From Paracerasibacillus soli (lineage in GTDB: Bacteria > Bacillota > Bacilli > Bacillales > Amphibacillaceae), in assembly GCF_034006335.1 (NCBI RefSeq), contig NZ_JAWDIQ010000003.1: DNA of 64,000 nucleotides; one strand, 5' to 3'. A program made the position numbers and the translations under genes. Below, in pieces: positions 30,961 through 39,065 of this stretch; within the stretch, counting starts at the first letter, position 1, and every line of letters begins with the position of its first letter. The notes below the pieces were generated by a model. It had not been told where the DNA came from and did not search any database. It was given only the letters and a program-made list of their open reading frames with translations.

Positions 30961-31368
30961 CTAAACCTCATTTTCTATTTTTCTAATCATGTTTTCATTG
31001 AAAACTATTTTTCCTAATGAGAATAAAAAAGTTAAAGCTAAATATAAGATTCTCTCAATATTTAGGTTTATTGTGATTCCTTGTTTGTCGGAAAACTCAA
31101 GAAATAACTGATCCACATGTTTACTTTTTGTATCTATAAGTTCATATAATACCTTTGCTGTAAATAATACATTCTCTTCAACAGAGCGGTATTTTGATAA
31201 TAAAAAGTAATTCATTTTATCATTAGTCACCTCACTCTTTTTTGATTCTCTGTATTTCTCTAAAGAAATACATTCATTTCCAAAAGAAAGCGTACGATTC
31301 TTTTTCACAAAATTTACAACAGAATATCTGAGTACCTCACTCGTATCTTGAATTGATAAACTGTTCAT
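30961..31368 (-). CDS. ABC-3C middle component-like protein
   Basis: 135 residues, mainly helical, with no catalytic motif. It begins NSLSIQDTSEVLRYSVVNFV and contains YRSVEENVLFTAKVLYELID. Position and size between effector and ATPase match the middle component (MC) that links the two in ABC-3C systems. Its start overlaps the metallophosphoesterase stop by four bases, and it ends two bases before the ATPase start. Assignment rests mostly on context. Confidence 0.6.
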   Translation of the reverse strand: MNSLSIQDTSEVLRYSVVNFVKKNRTLSFGNECISLEKYRESKKSEVTNDKMNYFLLSKYRSVEENVLFTAKVLYELIDTKSKHVDQLFLEFSDKQGITINLNIERILYLALTFLFSLGKIVFNENMIRKIENEV

Positions 31369-32819
31369 TGCTCAACGCACCTTTTATCTTCATTAAAAAT
31401 ATCGCATTCATATATACTCCATGCAGTAAGTATCTTCACATACTTCTTCGTAACTAGTTTGGAATATGGAAATAAATTTTCATTCTCTTGAATTATTTGG
31501 TCAATTATACAGTTAAAAATCTCATCTCCATTGTCATATTTATTATGATATTCAAGATATTTATCTATAATAATATCTGCAATAAGATCCTTTTTCTCAG
31601 AACTAACATATGCTGTGGATTCCATAATGCTATATATAGTTCCAAAATAACGGGAAAATCTATCAAATCTTTTTTGAAAAGTAGCGCTACACTTCATATT
31701 ATAAAACTTATTATCTAATTCAACCTTATTGTCTAAGTTGCTTCTAGTCGGCCCTTCAAAATCTAATTTTTCATGAAAATCAATTATAAATTGTTTGAAT
31801 TCATTCTCATCTATCTCCTCGTTATCAATAGATAAGTTATCTTCATCTATTTTCAACTCTATTTCTTTTGAAAGTCTTTCCAATTTAAATTCCAGTTTTC
31901 CATGCTTTGTTCTTCTACTTACTTGATTATTAACGGACCAATAATCATCAGAAGTATTCCAAATATGATAACATGCTGTAGCATCACCATTATCTAGATT
32001 AATATCTACAATTACAAATCCTGGAACTGCATATTCATCTGAAAATATGGCACCGCTTGTCAATTCAATAAATGGATTATCACTAGTATTTATAGTTATA
32101 TTGTGAGATGGATCATGAACATGTCCCGAAATATATAAATCAATATCACCATCATCAAAATTCGCCTGTATAGTTTTTCTTTCACCATATTCAATACATC
32201 CCAATGTATGGTGCCCGATTGCAATATTCAATTTCTTTTCATCTTTTTTAGCGGATAATTCCTGAATAGATTCGTAAAATCGCCTTTTTCCTATTAGTAA
32301 ATTTCCTTCTTCTCCACTTTTATCTGAAATCAGACAGGTATTAATTGATAATATGTTGTATTTATCCGAACTTTTGATAAAATGCAATTTTTCACTTGGA
32401 TAATCTATTCCCAAAAATTCTTTATAAAAAGTAAAGAAATCTGATTGAGCATTTATTAATGTTTGGTAAGTTTCATCTTGTAATTTATCAAGTTTATCAG
32501 ATGGCGAAGGATCTCTTAAAATACTATCTATAACTAGAGTTCTTATTTCATCCCTTTTGAGATCATGATTCCCAGGTATAAGATGAACATCTTTTTTTGT
32601 AATATTAATAGCACTCACAATATCATTTAAGAATTTCTTAACTTCATAATTATAAGGACCACCTTTATTGGCAATGTCACCAGTTATCAGTAAGAAATCA
32701 ATTTCTCCATCTTTTCTTAATTCTACAACATATTTGATTAATTCAGTTCTCATCTTTAGTGTATTATAGTTATCATTATGAAAATGTATATCTGTTAATT
32801 GCAAAAATCTCAAGTTCAA
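31365..32819 (-). CDS. ABC-3C effector-like calcineurin metallophosphoesterase
   Basis: 484 residues. The metal ligands are all present: LTDIHFH (residues ~8-14), LLITGDIANKGG, LIPGNHDLKR, IGHHTLG and SGHVHDPS. The remaining ~200 residues form a separate acidic, helical C-terminal domain that likely contacts the middle component. First gene of the unit. TTG 32819 is chosen because GGGGGAGG lies seven bases upstream; the longer frame would start upstream of the apparent promoter. Enzymes of this fold cleave phosphodiesters, so it may attack nucleic acids or a nucleotide pool on activation. Target unknown. Confidence 0.8.
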   Translation of the reverse strand: MNLRFLQLTDIHFHNDNYNTLKMRTELIKYVVELRKDGEIDFLLITGDIANKGGPYNYEVKKFLNDIVSAINITKKDVHLIPGNHDLKRDEIRTLVIDSILRDPSPSDKLDKLQDETYQTLINAQSDFFTFYKEFLGIDYPSEKLHFIKSSDKYNILSINTCLISDKSGEEGNLLIGKRRFYESIQELSAKKDEKKLNIAIGHHTLGCIEYGERKTIQANFDDGDIDLYISGHVHDPSHNITINTSDNPFIELTSGAIFSDEYAVPGFVIVDINLDNGDATACYHIWNTSDDYWSVNNQVSRRTKHGKLEFKLERLSKEIELKIDEDNLSIDNEEIDENEFKQFIIDFHEKLDFEGPTRSNLDNKVELDNKFYNMKCSATFQKRFDRFSRYFGTIYSIMESTAYVSSEKKDLIADIIIDKYLEYHNKYDNGDEIFNCIIDQIIQENENLFPYSKLVTKKYVKILTAWSIYECDIFNEDKRCVEQ

Positions 32820-32878
32820 TACCTTTCCTCCCCCTTTAAGCTCCTTTAGCATAAAAATAAAAGTATACTGTCCCATCA

Positions 32879-32884
32879 ATTATA
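32879..32884 (-). promoter_or_regulatory. Putative -10 box of the ABC-3C unit
   Basis: Minus-strand TATAGTATAAT; the -10 hexamer TATAAT lies about 60 bases before the TTG start. No good -35 is seen. Confidence 0.4.
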
Positions 32885-32956
32885 CTATATCTATCACCTT
32901 AATGGCCTAAAACTACGCTATAATTTAATCTAAACATACTATACAAAGTGTACCAT

Positions 32957-33178
32957 CTAAGCGCCTATAATTCTATTGAACAGGTTCAATAGCACATCTT
33001 TTACACCACTAGCATTAAATACCAATCCTACTGCAACCAATGCAACAATTAAAAAGCCTATCAATTTAGAGAACTCTCGTTTAAAGCCTAAATAAATACC
33101 AATTACTACGATTGCCATTAATACCAATGATTGTGCATTACTTAAAAACCAGTTGTATAAATTTTGTCCAAAGTTCAT
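32957..33178 (-). CDS. TcpD-like membrane protein (Tn916 Orf19)
   Basis: 73 residues with two hydrophobic helices (SLVLMAIVVIGIYLGF and LIGFLIVALVAVGLVF). Length and position after the relaxase gene match orf19. The start at 33178 is chosen for its GGAAGGAGAAATG site. A structural subunit of the conjugation channel by family. The ABC-3C genes follow immediately downstream, so this is the insertion boundary. Confidence 0.75.
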   Translation of the reverse strand: MNFGQNLYNWFLSNAQSLVLMAIVVIGIYLGFKREFSKLIGFLIVALVAVGLVFNASGVKDVLLNLFNRIIGA

Positions 33179-33200
33179 CTTACATTTCTCCTTCCACATT

Positions 33201-33290
33201 CTAATATTTTGTCACTTGACGCAAACATTCAATAAACCATAAAACGATACCGCCCAGGATTGTAATAAAAATGTATTTCAAAATTTTCAT
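33201..33290 (-). CDS. 29-residue single-span membrane peptide
   Basis: ATG 33290 after CGGAGC; the peptide has one hydrophobic segment IFITILGGIVLWFIECL and a polar tail. It lies between relaxase and TcpD in the same direction. Small membrane proteins occupy this place in related elements; function unknown. Confidence 0.5.
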   Translation of the reverse strand: MKILKYIFITILGGIVLWFIECLRQVTKY

Positions 33291-33307
33291 GGAATTGCTC
33301 CGATCCA

Positions 33308-34492
33308 TCATTTAATGACATCTTCTGTTTTAAGCGCCTGCTGCATCAATAATTGTTGATGTCGTTTGGTTAACTTCGCTTGATCTAACATATCTTGAAT
33401 CACAGTTGTTTGATTGATTTCATCTAGTTTAGTTGCCAGTTTCCAAGTAGGGGCTACTTGACGTGCCAACCATCTAAGTGTTTTATCGAATGTGTAAGGT
33501 TCAGGTTTTGTTGTTAAATAAATTTTTCTGTTTTCACCTAAATCTAAAAAATGCTGCCACTCTGCATTCATTGGCCAACTACTTCGCCGTTTTTTCTCAT
33601 CTTTATCAACAAATCGAATATATCGGTTAATAATGGAAAAGGCTGTTCGTCCCGCATCTTCATACGTCATTAAATCAACAACTGCATGATAGGCACGATC
33701 ATTTTTTAATCGAATTTCAAAACGGTTTTTTATGTCTGTATCTTCAAGTGAAACGCCGTGTTTCACGTATTGTTCATAATCTTTTTCATACACACAAAAA
33801 TACACATCACTTTTCAAAGAACCGATATATAATGTATTTCCCATATCACGTTTTTCTTCTCCATGAACTAATTCGCCAGACCGATAACTTTTAAAGCTAC
33901 GGAATACAGAAATACATTCTTCATCTCGACATTTGTTTGTGAGGAACGGAATATCCAAAATGCCTGTCTTATCATTGATCGCAAGGTCAACCCGTTTAAA
34001 GACACCATTTACTCGAAATACATCCATGAAAAAATCAAACCATGTACGTTTCTGAGCTAGTAGGAAACTTTCAAATTGCCGACATCCTTTTCCTTTCAGT
34101 TCAAGTAAACAGCCTTTATCCTCATCTGGCGAAACCATAACGACAATATCGCCAAAGACATATTGTTCCACGTAAGAATAAAACGCATAATCCTCATGGA
34201 TCATATACTCCATTTTTAACCGTAAGATTTCTTCAATAACTGGCTTCGGGTTTGTTGTTAAAAAACGTATTCGCACGTAATCAAATAAAATTTCGAGTGG
34301 TGCTTCGGGATTAAATTGTTCTAAAATATCGAACATTGCATTTTGTAAGGTTTGAGTCGGTGTCATTTTTCCATTTTCAATTTCACTAATATACTGCCTT
34401 GAAATTCCTACATGTACCGCTAATTTATTTTGCGATACGCCATATGCCAGTCGTTTTTCTTTTAATTGTTGATACCAAGGTACTTCATTCAT
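33308..34492 (-). CDS. MobT/Rep_trans-type relaxase (Tn916 Orf20)
   Basis: 394 residues. An N-terminal XRE helix-turn-helix (EKRLAYGVSQNKLAVHVGISRQYISEIENGK, here in part) is followed by the Rep_trans replication-initiator domain (RVDLAINDKTG…LYIGS…FCVYEKDYEQ…KNRFEIRLKN). Such relaxases nick oriT to start transfer and also support rolling-circle replication of the circular ICE. Start 34492 has GGGAGGAATG upstream. It lies directly downstream of oriT. No frameshift. Confidence 0.9.
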   Translation of the reverse strand: MNEVPWYQQLKEKRLAYGVSQNKLAVHVGISRQYISEIENGKMTPTQTLQNAMFDILEQFNPEAPLEILFDYVRIRFLTTNPKPVIEEILRLKMEYMIHEDYAFYSYVEQYVFGDIVVMVSPDEDKGCLLELKGKGCRQFESFLLAQKRTWFDFFMDVFRVNGVFKRVDLAINDKTGILDIPFLTNKCRDEECISVFRSFKSYRSGELVHGEEKRDMGNTLYIGSLKSDVYFCVYEKDYEQYVKHGVSLEDTDIKNRFEIRLKNDRAYHAVVDLMTYEDAGRTAFSIINRYIRFVDKDEKKRRSSWPMNAEWQHFLDLGENRKIYLTTKPEPYTFDKTLRWLARQVAPTWKLATKLDEINQTTVIQDMLDQAKLTKRHQQLLMQQALKTEDVIK

Positions 34493-34517
34493 GTGCATTC
34501 CTCCCAACAGAAAAAAG

Positions 34518-34550
34518 ATGTCAACTAAAGGCTAATAGCTGACATCTTCG
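34518..34550. repeat. Inverted repeat before relaxase
   Basis: GATGTCA…TGACATC with partial pairing inside (AGATGTCAACTA/TAGCTGACATCT). It may be a terminator or single-strand origin between orf20 and oriT. Confidence 0.45.
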
Positions 34551-34618
34551 TAATATGACCTAAACACTTGTTGCATCAGGGTTTCTGTGCTTTTGAAACA
34601 GTTTCTTATTGTTTTTCT

Positions 34619-34717
34619 ACCCCCCTGTTAGAAACGGGGGTAAAGCGTGGCTGTCGCCACGCAGGCTTTGCCCAGCACAGCGGCTTACGCTTCGCACGCC
34701 GCCGCACTGGGCAGCCT
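34619..34717 (-). other. oriT of the ICE
   Basis: ACCCCCCTGTTAGAAACGGG GGT (34619-34641, spaced for reading) is the same inverted-repeat nic region seen in Tn916 and ICEBs1 oriT. It is followed by GCGTGGC-TGTC-GCCACGC (34645-34662) and a larger GCCCAG…CTGGGC structure with an inner GCGGC…GCCGC stem, up to the end of the orf21 gene. GC content is far above the surroundings. The position between orf21 and orf20 is canonical. Confidence 0.88.
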
Positions 34718-36064
34718 TCATTGAGCTAGTTTCTGTTTCTCTATCTCTTTTAAAAAGTCATGATCCTTTGGCACAAGTGGTGTGTAAAATTCAGTAATGA
34801 CATTATCTCCTTTATCGACGTATCCACGTCCTTTAATTTGTTTTAAGAAAAATTGTTTTTGCACGTCGCTTCCAAACATCATGCCATATCCTAGCTCTGA
34901 CATTCTTCCTAAAGCAACACGAAAATTAAATTGATCACGAATTCCATCGCCTAAATACTTTGCATCTGGCCGCTGACAGGCAAGAATAAGAAAGAAGCCG
35001 GCTTGACGACCTAACATCACAATCTGTTTTAGTTTCGTTAATACCGCTGTACTTTCTTTAGACGCAAGCATTTCCATAAAAGCCACGTATTCGTCAAAAA
35101 CTAAAAAGTGGGGAGGTAAACCCAAATACGCATAATTTTCTCCTGTTTTATATCCCTGCATTTGTTTCATTTCTTCACTTCGAGCCATCATATCTTCATA
35201 AAATTGATCAATACTTGCCATCATGTCTTCCTTTTTATAATAGACATCAGGCATAACGGTACTTAGATCGGCTAAATCAGCATTTTTCGGATCTAAAATA
35301 TATAACTTCGCATTGGTTTTTAAAAGTGCTTCAATCAACGTAAGAATAAAATACGTTTTTCCGCCACCTGTTCCGCCAGCAATCAACATATGTGGCAGCT
35401 GATCATAATCCCAATCCATTGCCTTCATGAGCTTTAAACGACCGTTTTGCGCAATGACTTCATCAATCGAAATACGGTTCGCAATCATATCATAAAAAAG
35501 CACATACTCTACATAGGAATCATGTAATTCTTTTGACACTAATTCACAATACAAGCCACTTTCTAGCTTCTTTTCTAAATTTAACAATGGCTCTTGATAT
35601 TTACCAAGTGTTATTTCTACTTGAATATGAATCATGCCTTTTTCATACTGATAATACATCTTTGGAAAATGACTGATTTTTTCCTTTGCCTTACTAGATG
35701 GGATATCTTTGAAAAATCCTTCATTTATCACTTGTTTTGTTTCATACCACTGATTGTCTAAAATCATCTTTGCGAGCTTTTGACGATGCATCAACTGTTT
35801 TAGATGGTTGTAACGATACCGATAATAAACAAAAGCACAAATTGCCACCATGACCAAACTAATGATTAATGAAGTGAATCCATACGTACTTACAAAGTGA
35901 GTTTGAAATGGAACAACTTCCCATGTTGTTGAAAGCAAAAAATTTACATGAAAAGGGATAAAGAAAACGAGCCATACACCAAACAGTCCAAAGAAGATAA
36001 ATTGAAAAAAGAGAGAGGCGTCACTTGGTCGAATTCGCTTCCCTCTTTTTCGGTAAAATTTCAT
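34718..36064 (-). CDS. FtsK/SpoIIIE-type coupling protein (TcpA, Tn916 Orf21)
   Basis: 448 residues. Two membrane helices near the N-terminus (FFQFIFFGLFGVWLVFF; SLIISLVMVAICAFVYY), then the motor domain with Walker A GGTGGGKTYF, Walker B HFLVFDEYVAF and the ACQRPDA box. It delivers the relaxase-DNA complex to the channel. It is translationally coupled to the upstream DUF961 gene. No frameshift. Confidence 0.93.
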   Translation of the reverse strand: MKFYRKRGKRIRPSDASLFFQFIFFGLFGVWLVFFIPFHVNFLLSTTWEVVPFQTHFVSTYGFTSLIISLVMVAICAFVYYRYRYNHLKQLMHRQKLAKMILDNQWYETKQVINEGFFKDIPSSKAKEKISHFPKMYYQYEKGMIHIQVEITLGKYQEPLLNLEKKLESGLYCELVSKELHDSYVEYVLFYDMIANRISIDEVIAQNGRLKLMKAMDWDYDQLPHMLIAGGTGGGKTYFILTLIEALLKTNAKLYILDPKNADLADLSTVMPDVYYKKEDMMASIDQFYEDMMARSEEMKQMQGYKTGENYAYLGLPPHFLVFDEYVAFMEMLASKESTAVLTKLKQIVMLGRQAGFFLILACQRPDAKYLGDGIRDQFNFRVALGRMSELGYGMMFGSDVQKQFFLKQIKGRGYVDKGDNVITEFYTPLVPKDHDFLKEIEKQKLAQ

Positions 36065-36444
36065 TATTTATCTTTGGATGGAGTGGATTTTTGAGTATTA
36101 GTGCCTGGCGATGCTGTTTTCCCTTTTAAAATTAAATCATCTGCCTTGATATACCAATCCACATCCGCACCACGAAAGGTTGCGTTTGCGACTGTATCTG
36201 CGACAGGATTAATTAGTTCCACTTCCGCATTATAATCAAGGTCTTTTAATGGAACAGAAGCAGGAATACTCACCTGGATCATACGTCCTTGTTCACGAGA
36301 CTTTAAATCATAGGTGCGTTCTTTTACTTCCGTTGATACTGTACCATCTTCGTTTTGTAAAAAGACTTCTCGACGTAATGAAGAAAACTTTAATAATCCG
36401 AATGTCTTTTCTTTATCAATCACAATTCCTTCTGCTAATCTCAT
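36064..36444 (-). CDS. DUF961 protein (Tn916 Orf22-like)
   Basis: 126 residues. DUF961 (YdcP-like) proteins are helicase-processivity or replication accessory factors in ICEBs1-type elements. Recognisable are EVFLQNEDGTVSTEVKERTY and DYNAEVELINPVADTV; the C-terminus is a Ser/Thr/Lys-rich tail. It forms a tandem with the next gene, with which it shares overall pattern, suggesting an old duplication. GGAGGAAAAAAC precedes the ATG. Confidence 0.82.
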   Translation of the reverse strand: MRLAEGIVIDKEKTFGLLKFSSLRREVFLQNEDGTVSTEVKERTYDLKSREQGRMIQVSIPASVPLKDLDYNAEVELINPVADTVANATFRGADVDWYIKADDLILKGKTASPGTNTQKSTPSKDK

Positions 36445-36456
36445 GTTTTTTCCTCC

Positions 36457-36771
36457 TTATGCTTTGACCATGTCGTCAGCATGTAAAATGTATTTTGTAA
36501 AACCACGATCACCAATTTTATAGCCTTCAGCAGTGATTTTAGCATTGACTAACTTCACTTTTTCTTCATGTTCAAAAAACTTTTCTCCTGCTTCTTGCGG
36601 CAAAATCACCTCAATATCATCTGCACGTTGAATATCAGAGTACAGATTATAACTACGTGCAAGTGTTGTCATGCGACCATTTATACGACGTTGTTCCACC
36701 TTACCTTCACCAGCATATTCTAAATTCCCAAACGTTTTTTCCATATTTGGAATGACATATTTTAGTTCCAT
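36457..36771 (-). CDS. DUF961 protein (Tn916 Orf23-like)
   Basis: 104 residues with ELKYVIPNMEKTFGNLEYAG, RSYNLYSDIQRADDIEV and EEKVKLVNAKITAEGYK. Paralogue of the 36064-36444 gene, 12 bases apart. First typical transfer gene, AGAGAGG upstream. Probably assists rolling-circle replication of the element with the host helicase, by analogy to HelP of ICEBs1. Confidence 0.83.
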   Translation of the reverse strand: MELKYVIPNMEKTFGNLEYAGEGKVEQRRINGRMTTLARSYNLYSDIQRADDIEVILPQEAGEKFFEHEEKVKLVNAKITAEGYKIGDRGFTKYILHADDMVKA

Positions 36772-36870
36772 TATATAAACCTCTCTTCTTGTTTTAATTT
36801 ATGTTGTTTATAAGTAAGCAAGGGGAGAGGGAGGGAACGGGAAAAATACTCTTTCATTTATCAATCACTC

Positions 36871-37056
36871 CTATGCTTCTTGTAGTCGATAATCCACACG
36901 TCCATAAATTACACACCAAAAAACAACCATGGTTTCTTCATTTTTATCACGTATCAATTTTCCATGAGGAAAAAACGGAAAATCTTCAATCTCTATCTCA
37001 TTCAAAACAAAATGATCTTCAATCCAATCCATTACTTTTGCTTCAATTTCTTCCAT
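36871..37056 (-). CDS. Hypothetical 61-residue protein
   Basis: Acidic; begins MEEIEAKVMDWIEDHFVLNE, contains FPFFPHGKLIRD. Start 37056 has AAGGTGGTG upstream. It lies between the methyltransferase and the DUF961 pair in the same direction. I do not recognise it; similar short acidic ORFs are common at the start of Tn916-like transfer operons. Confidence 0.55.
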   Translation of the reverse strand: MEEIEAKVMDWIEDHFVLNEIEIEDFPFFPHGKLIRDKNEETMVVFWCVIYGRVDYRLQEA

Positions 37057-37134
37057 AGAAATCACACACCACCTTATTTTGGGCAATAAAAAAGTATGAC
37101 AGATAGAATTTGTTATACGTTAGTTTCGTTCTAT

Positions 37135-38224
37135 TTATAAAACTTCTGCAATACCAGCCATAATATATTCCGCACATGGTACCGCAATCGTATTTCCAAT
37201 TGCTTTATATCTCGCATAATCACTAATCGCTTCACCTTTGTTCCCTAAAGCTGTCCAGCCTTCTGGCAAACCCATTAAACGTTCGCATTCTAATGGCGTA
37301 AGTTGCCGAATATAGCCTTCATTTTCTTTCCCTTCGTACCAAAAAGAAAAGTTATTGACTGATCCCGCTAACAAAGTAGGGAAGGGATCGTTTGTTTTTC
37401 CGAAACTTCCATGAAATCCTTTTTTATTTCTTTCTTTGGCTGTACTTCGCATGCGTCTTTCTTGAAAGGGTCGGACGACGGGTATTTTCCACCTTGCTTT
37501 TTGAGAAGATATTCTACTGGTAGTGGGGAGGACAGCCTGCTCTCTCCGCTAGACGTAAAAACCGATTGCAAATCGCGGGCTTTAAATAATATTTCTGTGG
37601 CACGTGTTCCTCCAAAATCTGCCACGAGGAAAATACGTCTTCTTCTTTGAGCGAGTGTGGGCTTTCCCCAATATTGGGCATCCAACAATCGCCAGGCGAT
37701 ATCAACATCATTCCCTCGGACCATTCCAACGTTTGCCCAACTCCAGAAGTAGGCATTGGAATTTCGGTATTTGTGAACGATTCAAGCACGGCCTTAAAAT
37801 CCAGCCTGTTATTTGATGAAAAAGCTCCCATGACGTTTTCCCAAACAGCGATAACTGGATATGTTCCATTCGTTGCACACCTCATTTCTTCTATAATTCG
37901 TATTGCATGATAAAATAAACTGGATTGACTTCCAGTAAGACCTTCTCGTTTACCAATATTAGATAAGTTTTGACAAGGTGAACCAAATGTAATGATATGA
38001 ACGGGTGGAATTTCCCCACCATTTACTTTTGTAATATCTCCTAAATGAATCATGTTAGGAAAGTGTCGTTTTGTAATAGAGATAGGTGCTTTTTCAATCT
38101 CACTTGCCCATATTGGATTAATTCCAAAACGGGAAGCAGAGAGGGGGAAGACACCAATTCCATCAAAAAGGCTACCGATTTTAAAATTTGTGTTATAATT
38201 CTTTTTAGACGTGTAATCTAACAT
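37135..38224 (-). CDS. DNA cytosine-5 methyltransferase (frameshifted)
   Basis: About 365 residues. Motif I FKIGSLFDGIGVFPL, motif IV FGSPCQNLS with the catalytic Cys, motif VI WENV, motif VIII QRRRRIFLVADFGG and motifs IX-X (RQLTPLECERLMGLPEGWT…YKAIGNTIAVP). Single-base losses near 37738 and 37400-37440 split it into three frames. No restriction endonuclease is adjacent, so it is an orphan that may shield the ICE from host restriction. Start 38224 has AGAGGTG. The segment 37514-37724 also reads protein-like in the other frame (see finding). First gene of the transfer operon. Confidence 0.87.
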
Positions 38225-38421
38225 ATATTTCACCTCTAATTTTAAAAATCATTTGTAGGTGAAACCATCCAAATGAATTCAATATAATTATTTAAAGTTA
38301 CAAAAATATGGGAAGTAATTTTAAGTTTTTTAATAAACTTTCGCATAAAAAAAGACGCTTCAATTGAAACGTCTCTTGTAAAAGATATCAAAATTTTATA
38401 GTGATAACTCTGAATTGCGAT

Positions 38422-38447
38422 TTGCATTTATTGCATTAAAATTGCAT
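38422..38447. repeat. Right-end arm-type repeats (three TTGCAT)
   Basis: TTGCAT at 38422, 38431 and 38442 (steps 9 and 11), mirroring the spacing at the left end. Confidence 0.6.
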
Positions 38448-38542
38448 TATTTTAATTTTTTATATCAATTTATATAGATTGATACTTCTTTAAAACCCTT
38501 TATAATCAATGATATTGCTCTATATATAACACCGTGAAAGTA

Positions 38543-38554
38543 GAGTGGGAGTAG
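38543..38554 (+). other. attR core of the ICE
   Basis: GAGTGGGAGTAG, one mismatch to the guaA 3' end copy. Confidence 0.75.
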
Positions 38555-38711
38555 GAACCTAAAATTCGAATGATTAAAAGTGCTGAAAAAACAGTAATAT
38601 CAGCGGTTTGGAAGTTATCCGTTTGGAAAGGGCTGTTCACCCACAACAATTTTATTTTAAAATGAGACTCTCTTTTATTCACATTATTTGTGGAAAAGGA
38701 GGGTCTTTTTT

Positions 38712-38903
38712 ATGACTAAAATTACAGAGTTACTGGATGATTTTAAACTGAATCAACAAATTCAAGGGAGGAAGCCAAAATATGTTGAAATTTGTTCATG
38801 GCGACTTAAACGCTGGAATGAATTTATGCAAATAGAGCTTTCTGTTGAGGAAGCAGAAGATGTAAAAGCAATCCATATTAAAAGGTATATCCAACATCGT
38901 TAA
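38712..38903 (+). pseudogene. Remnant of a tyrosine integrase (N-terminal core-binding domain)
   Basis: 63 residues: TKITELLDDFKLNQQIQGRK, CSWRLKRWNEFM and KAIHIKRYIQHR are typical of the SAM-like N-terminal domain of phage integrases. The stop is followed by in-frame relics (QLATLMICFPHL) and no catalytic domain. GGAGGG lies eight bases before the ATG. It lies 158 bp beyond attR, so an older element probably used the same target. Confidence 0.65.
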
Positions 38904-39030
38904 CAATTAGCAACATTAATGATTTGTTTTCCCCATTTAAACTTTTATATAAAGGGCGGAATAAGAGAAGGACATTCCACGTATTCCTATTAGAAAATAT
39001 AATTGATAGTAGATTCAACTGATATAGGTG

Positions 39031-39042
39031 TTACAATTGTAA
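39031..39042. promoter_or_regulatory. TTACAATTGTAA palindrome before the Mrr-like gene
   Basis: Perfect 12-bp palindrome 24 bases before the start codon, where a regulator bound there would block transcription or initiation. The gene's own N-terminal HTH is a candidate binder. Confidence 0.4.
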
Positions 39043-39065
39043 TCAAATAGGATGCTGGGGTGGTG

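Larger units (their letters stand above)
11065..38554. mobile_element. Tn916-family integrative and conjugative element inserted in the guaA 3' end
   Basis: Bounded by GAGTGGGAATAG (11065-11076, end of guaA) and GAGTGGGAGTAG (38543-38554), about 27.5 kb. Just inside the left end lie a tyrosine integrase and a DUF3173 gene. Then come sigma-like and HTH regulators, an arsenic cargo, and a leftward transfer block in Tn916 order: orf23/22 (DUF961), orf21 (TcpA), oriT, orf20 (relaxase), orf19, [ABC-3C insertion], orf18 (ArdA), orf17, orf16, orf15, orf14, orf13. guaA 3' ends are a known ICE/island target in Firmicutes. Many genes are frameshifted, but the set looks complete, so the element may be functional if those are sequencing errors. 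Confidence 0.92.
38225..38711. other. ICE right end and junction, no gene
   Basis: Holds a minus-strand terminator-like hairpin (38353-38374, AGACG…CGTCT, T7 on the minus side) that could act as an attenuator before the methyltransferase. It also holds the right arm repeats and attR. Downstream of attR is AT-rich chromosomal sequence. A hairpin AGACTCTC…GAGGGTCT (from ~38665) includes the ribosome binding site of the integrase remnant. Confidence 0.6.

Noticed and set aside
38242..38427. 61-codon minus-strand ORF at the ICE right end
   Set aside because: It crosses a terminator hairpin and arm repeats, is very AT-rich and has no ribosome binding site.
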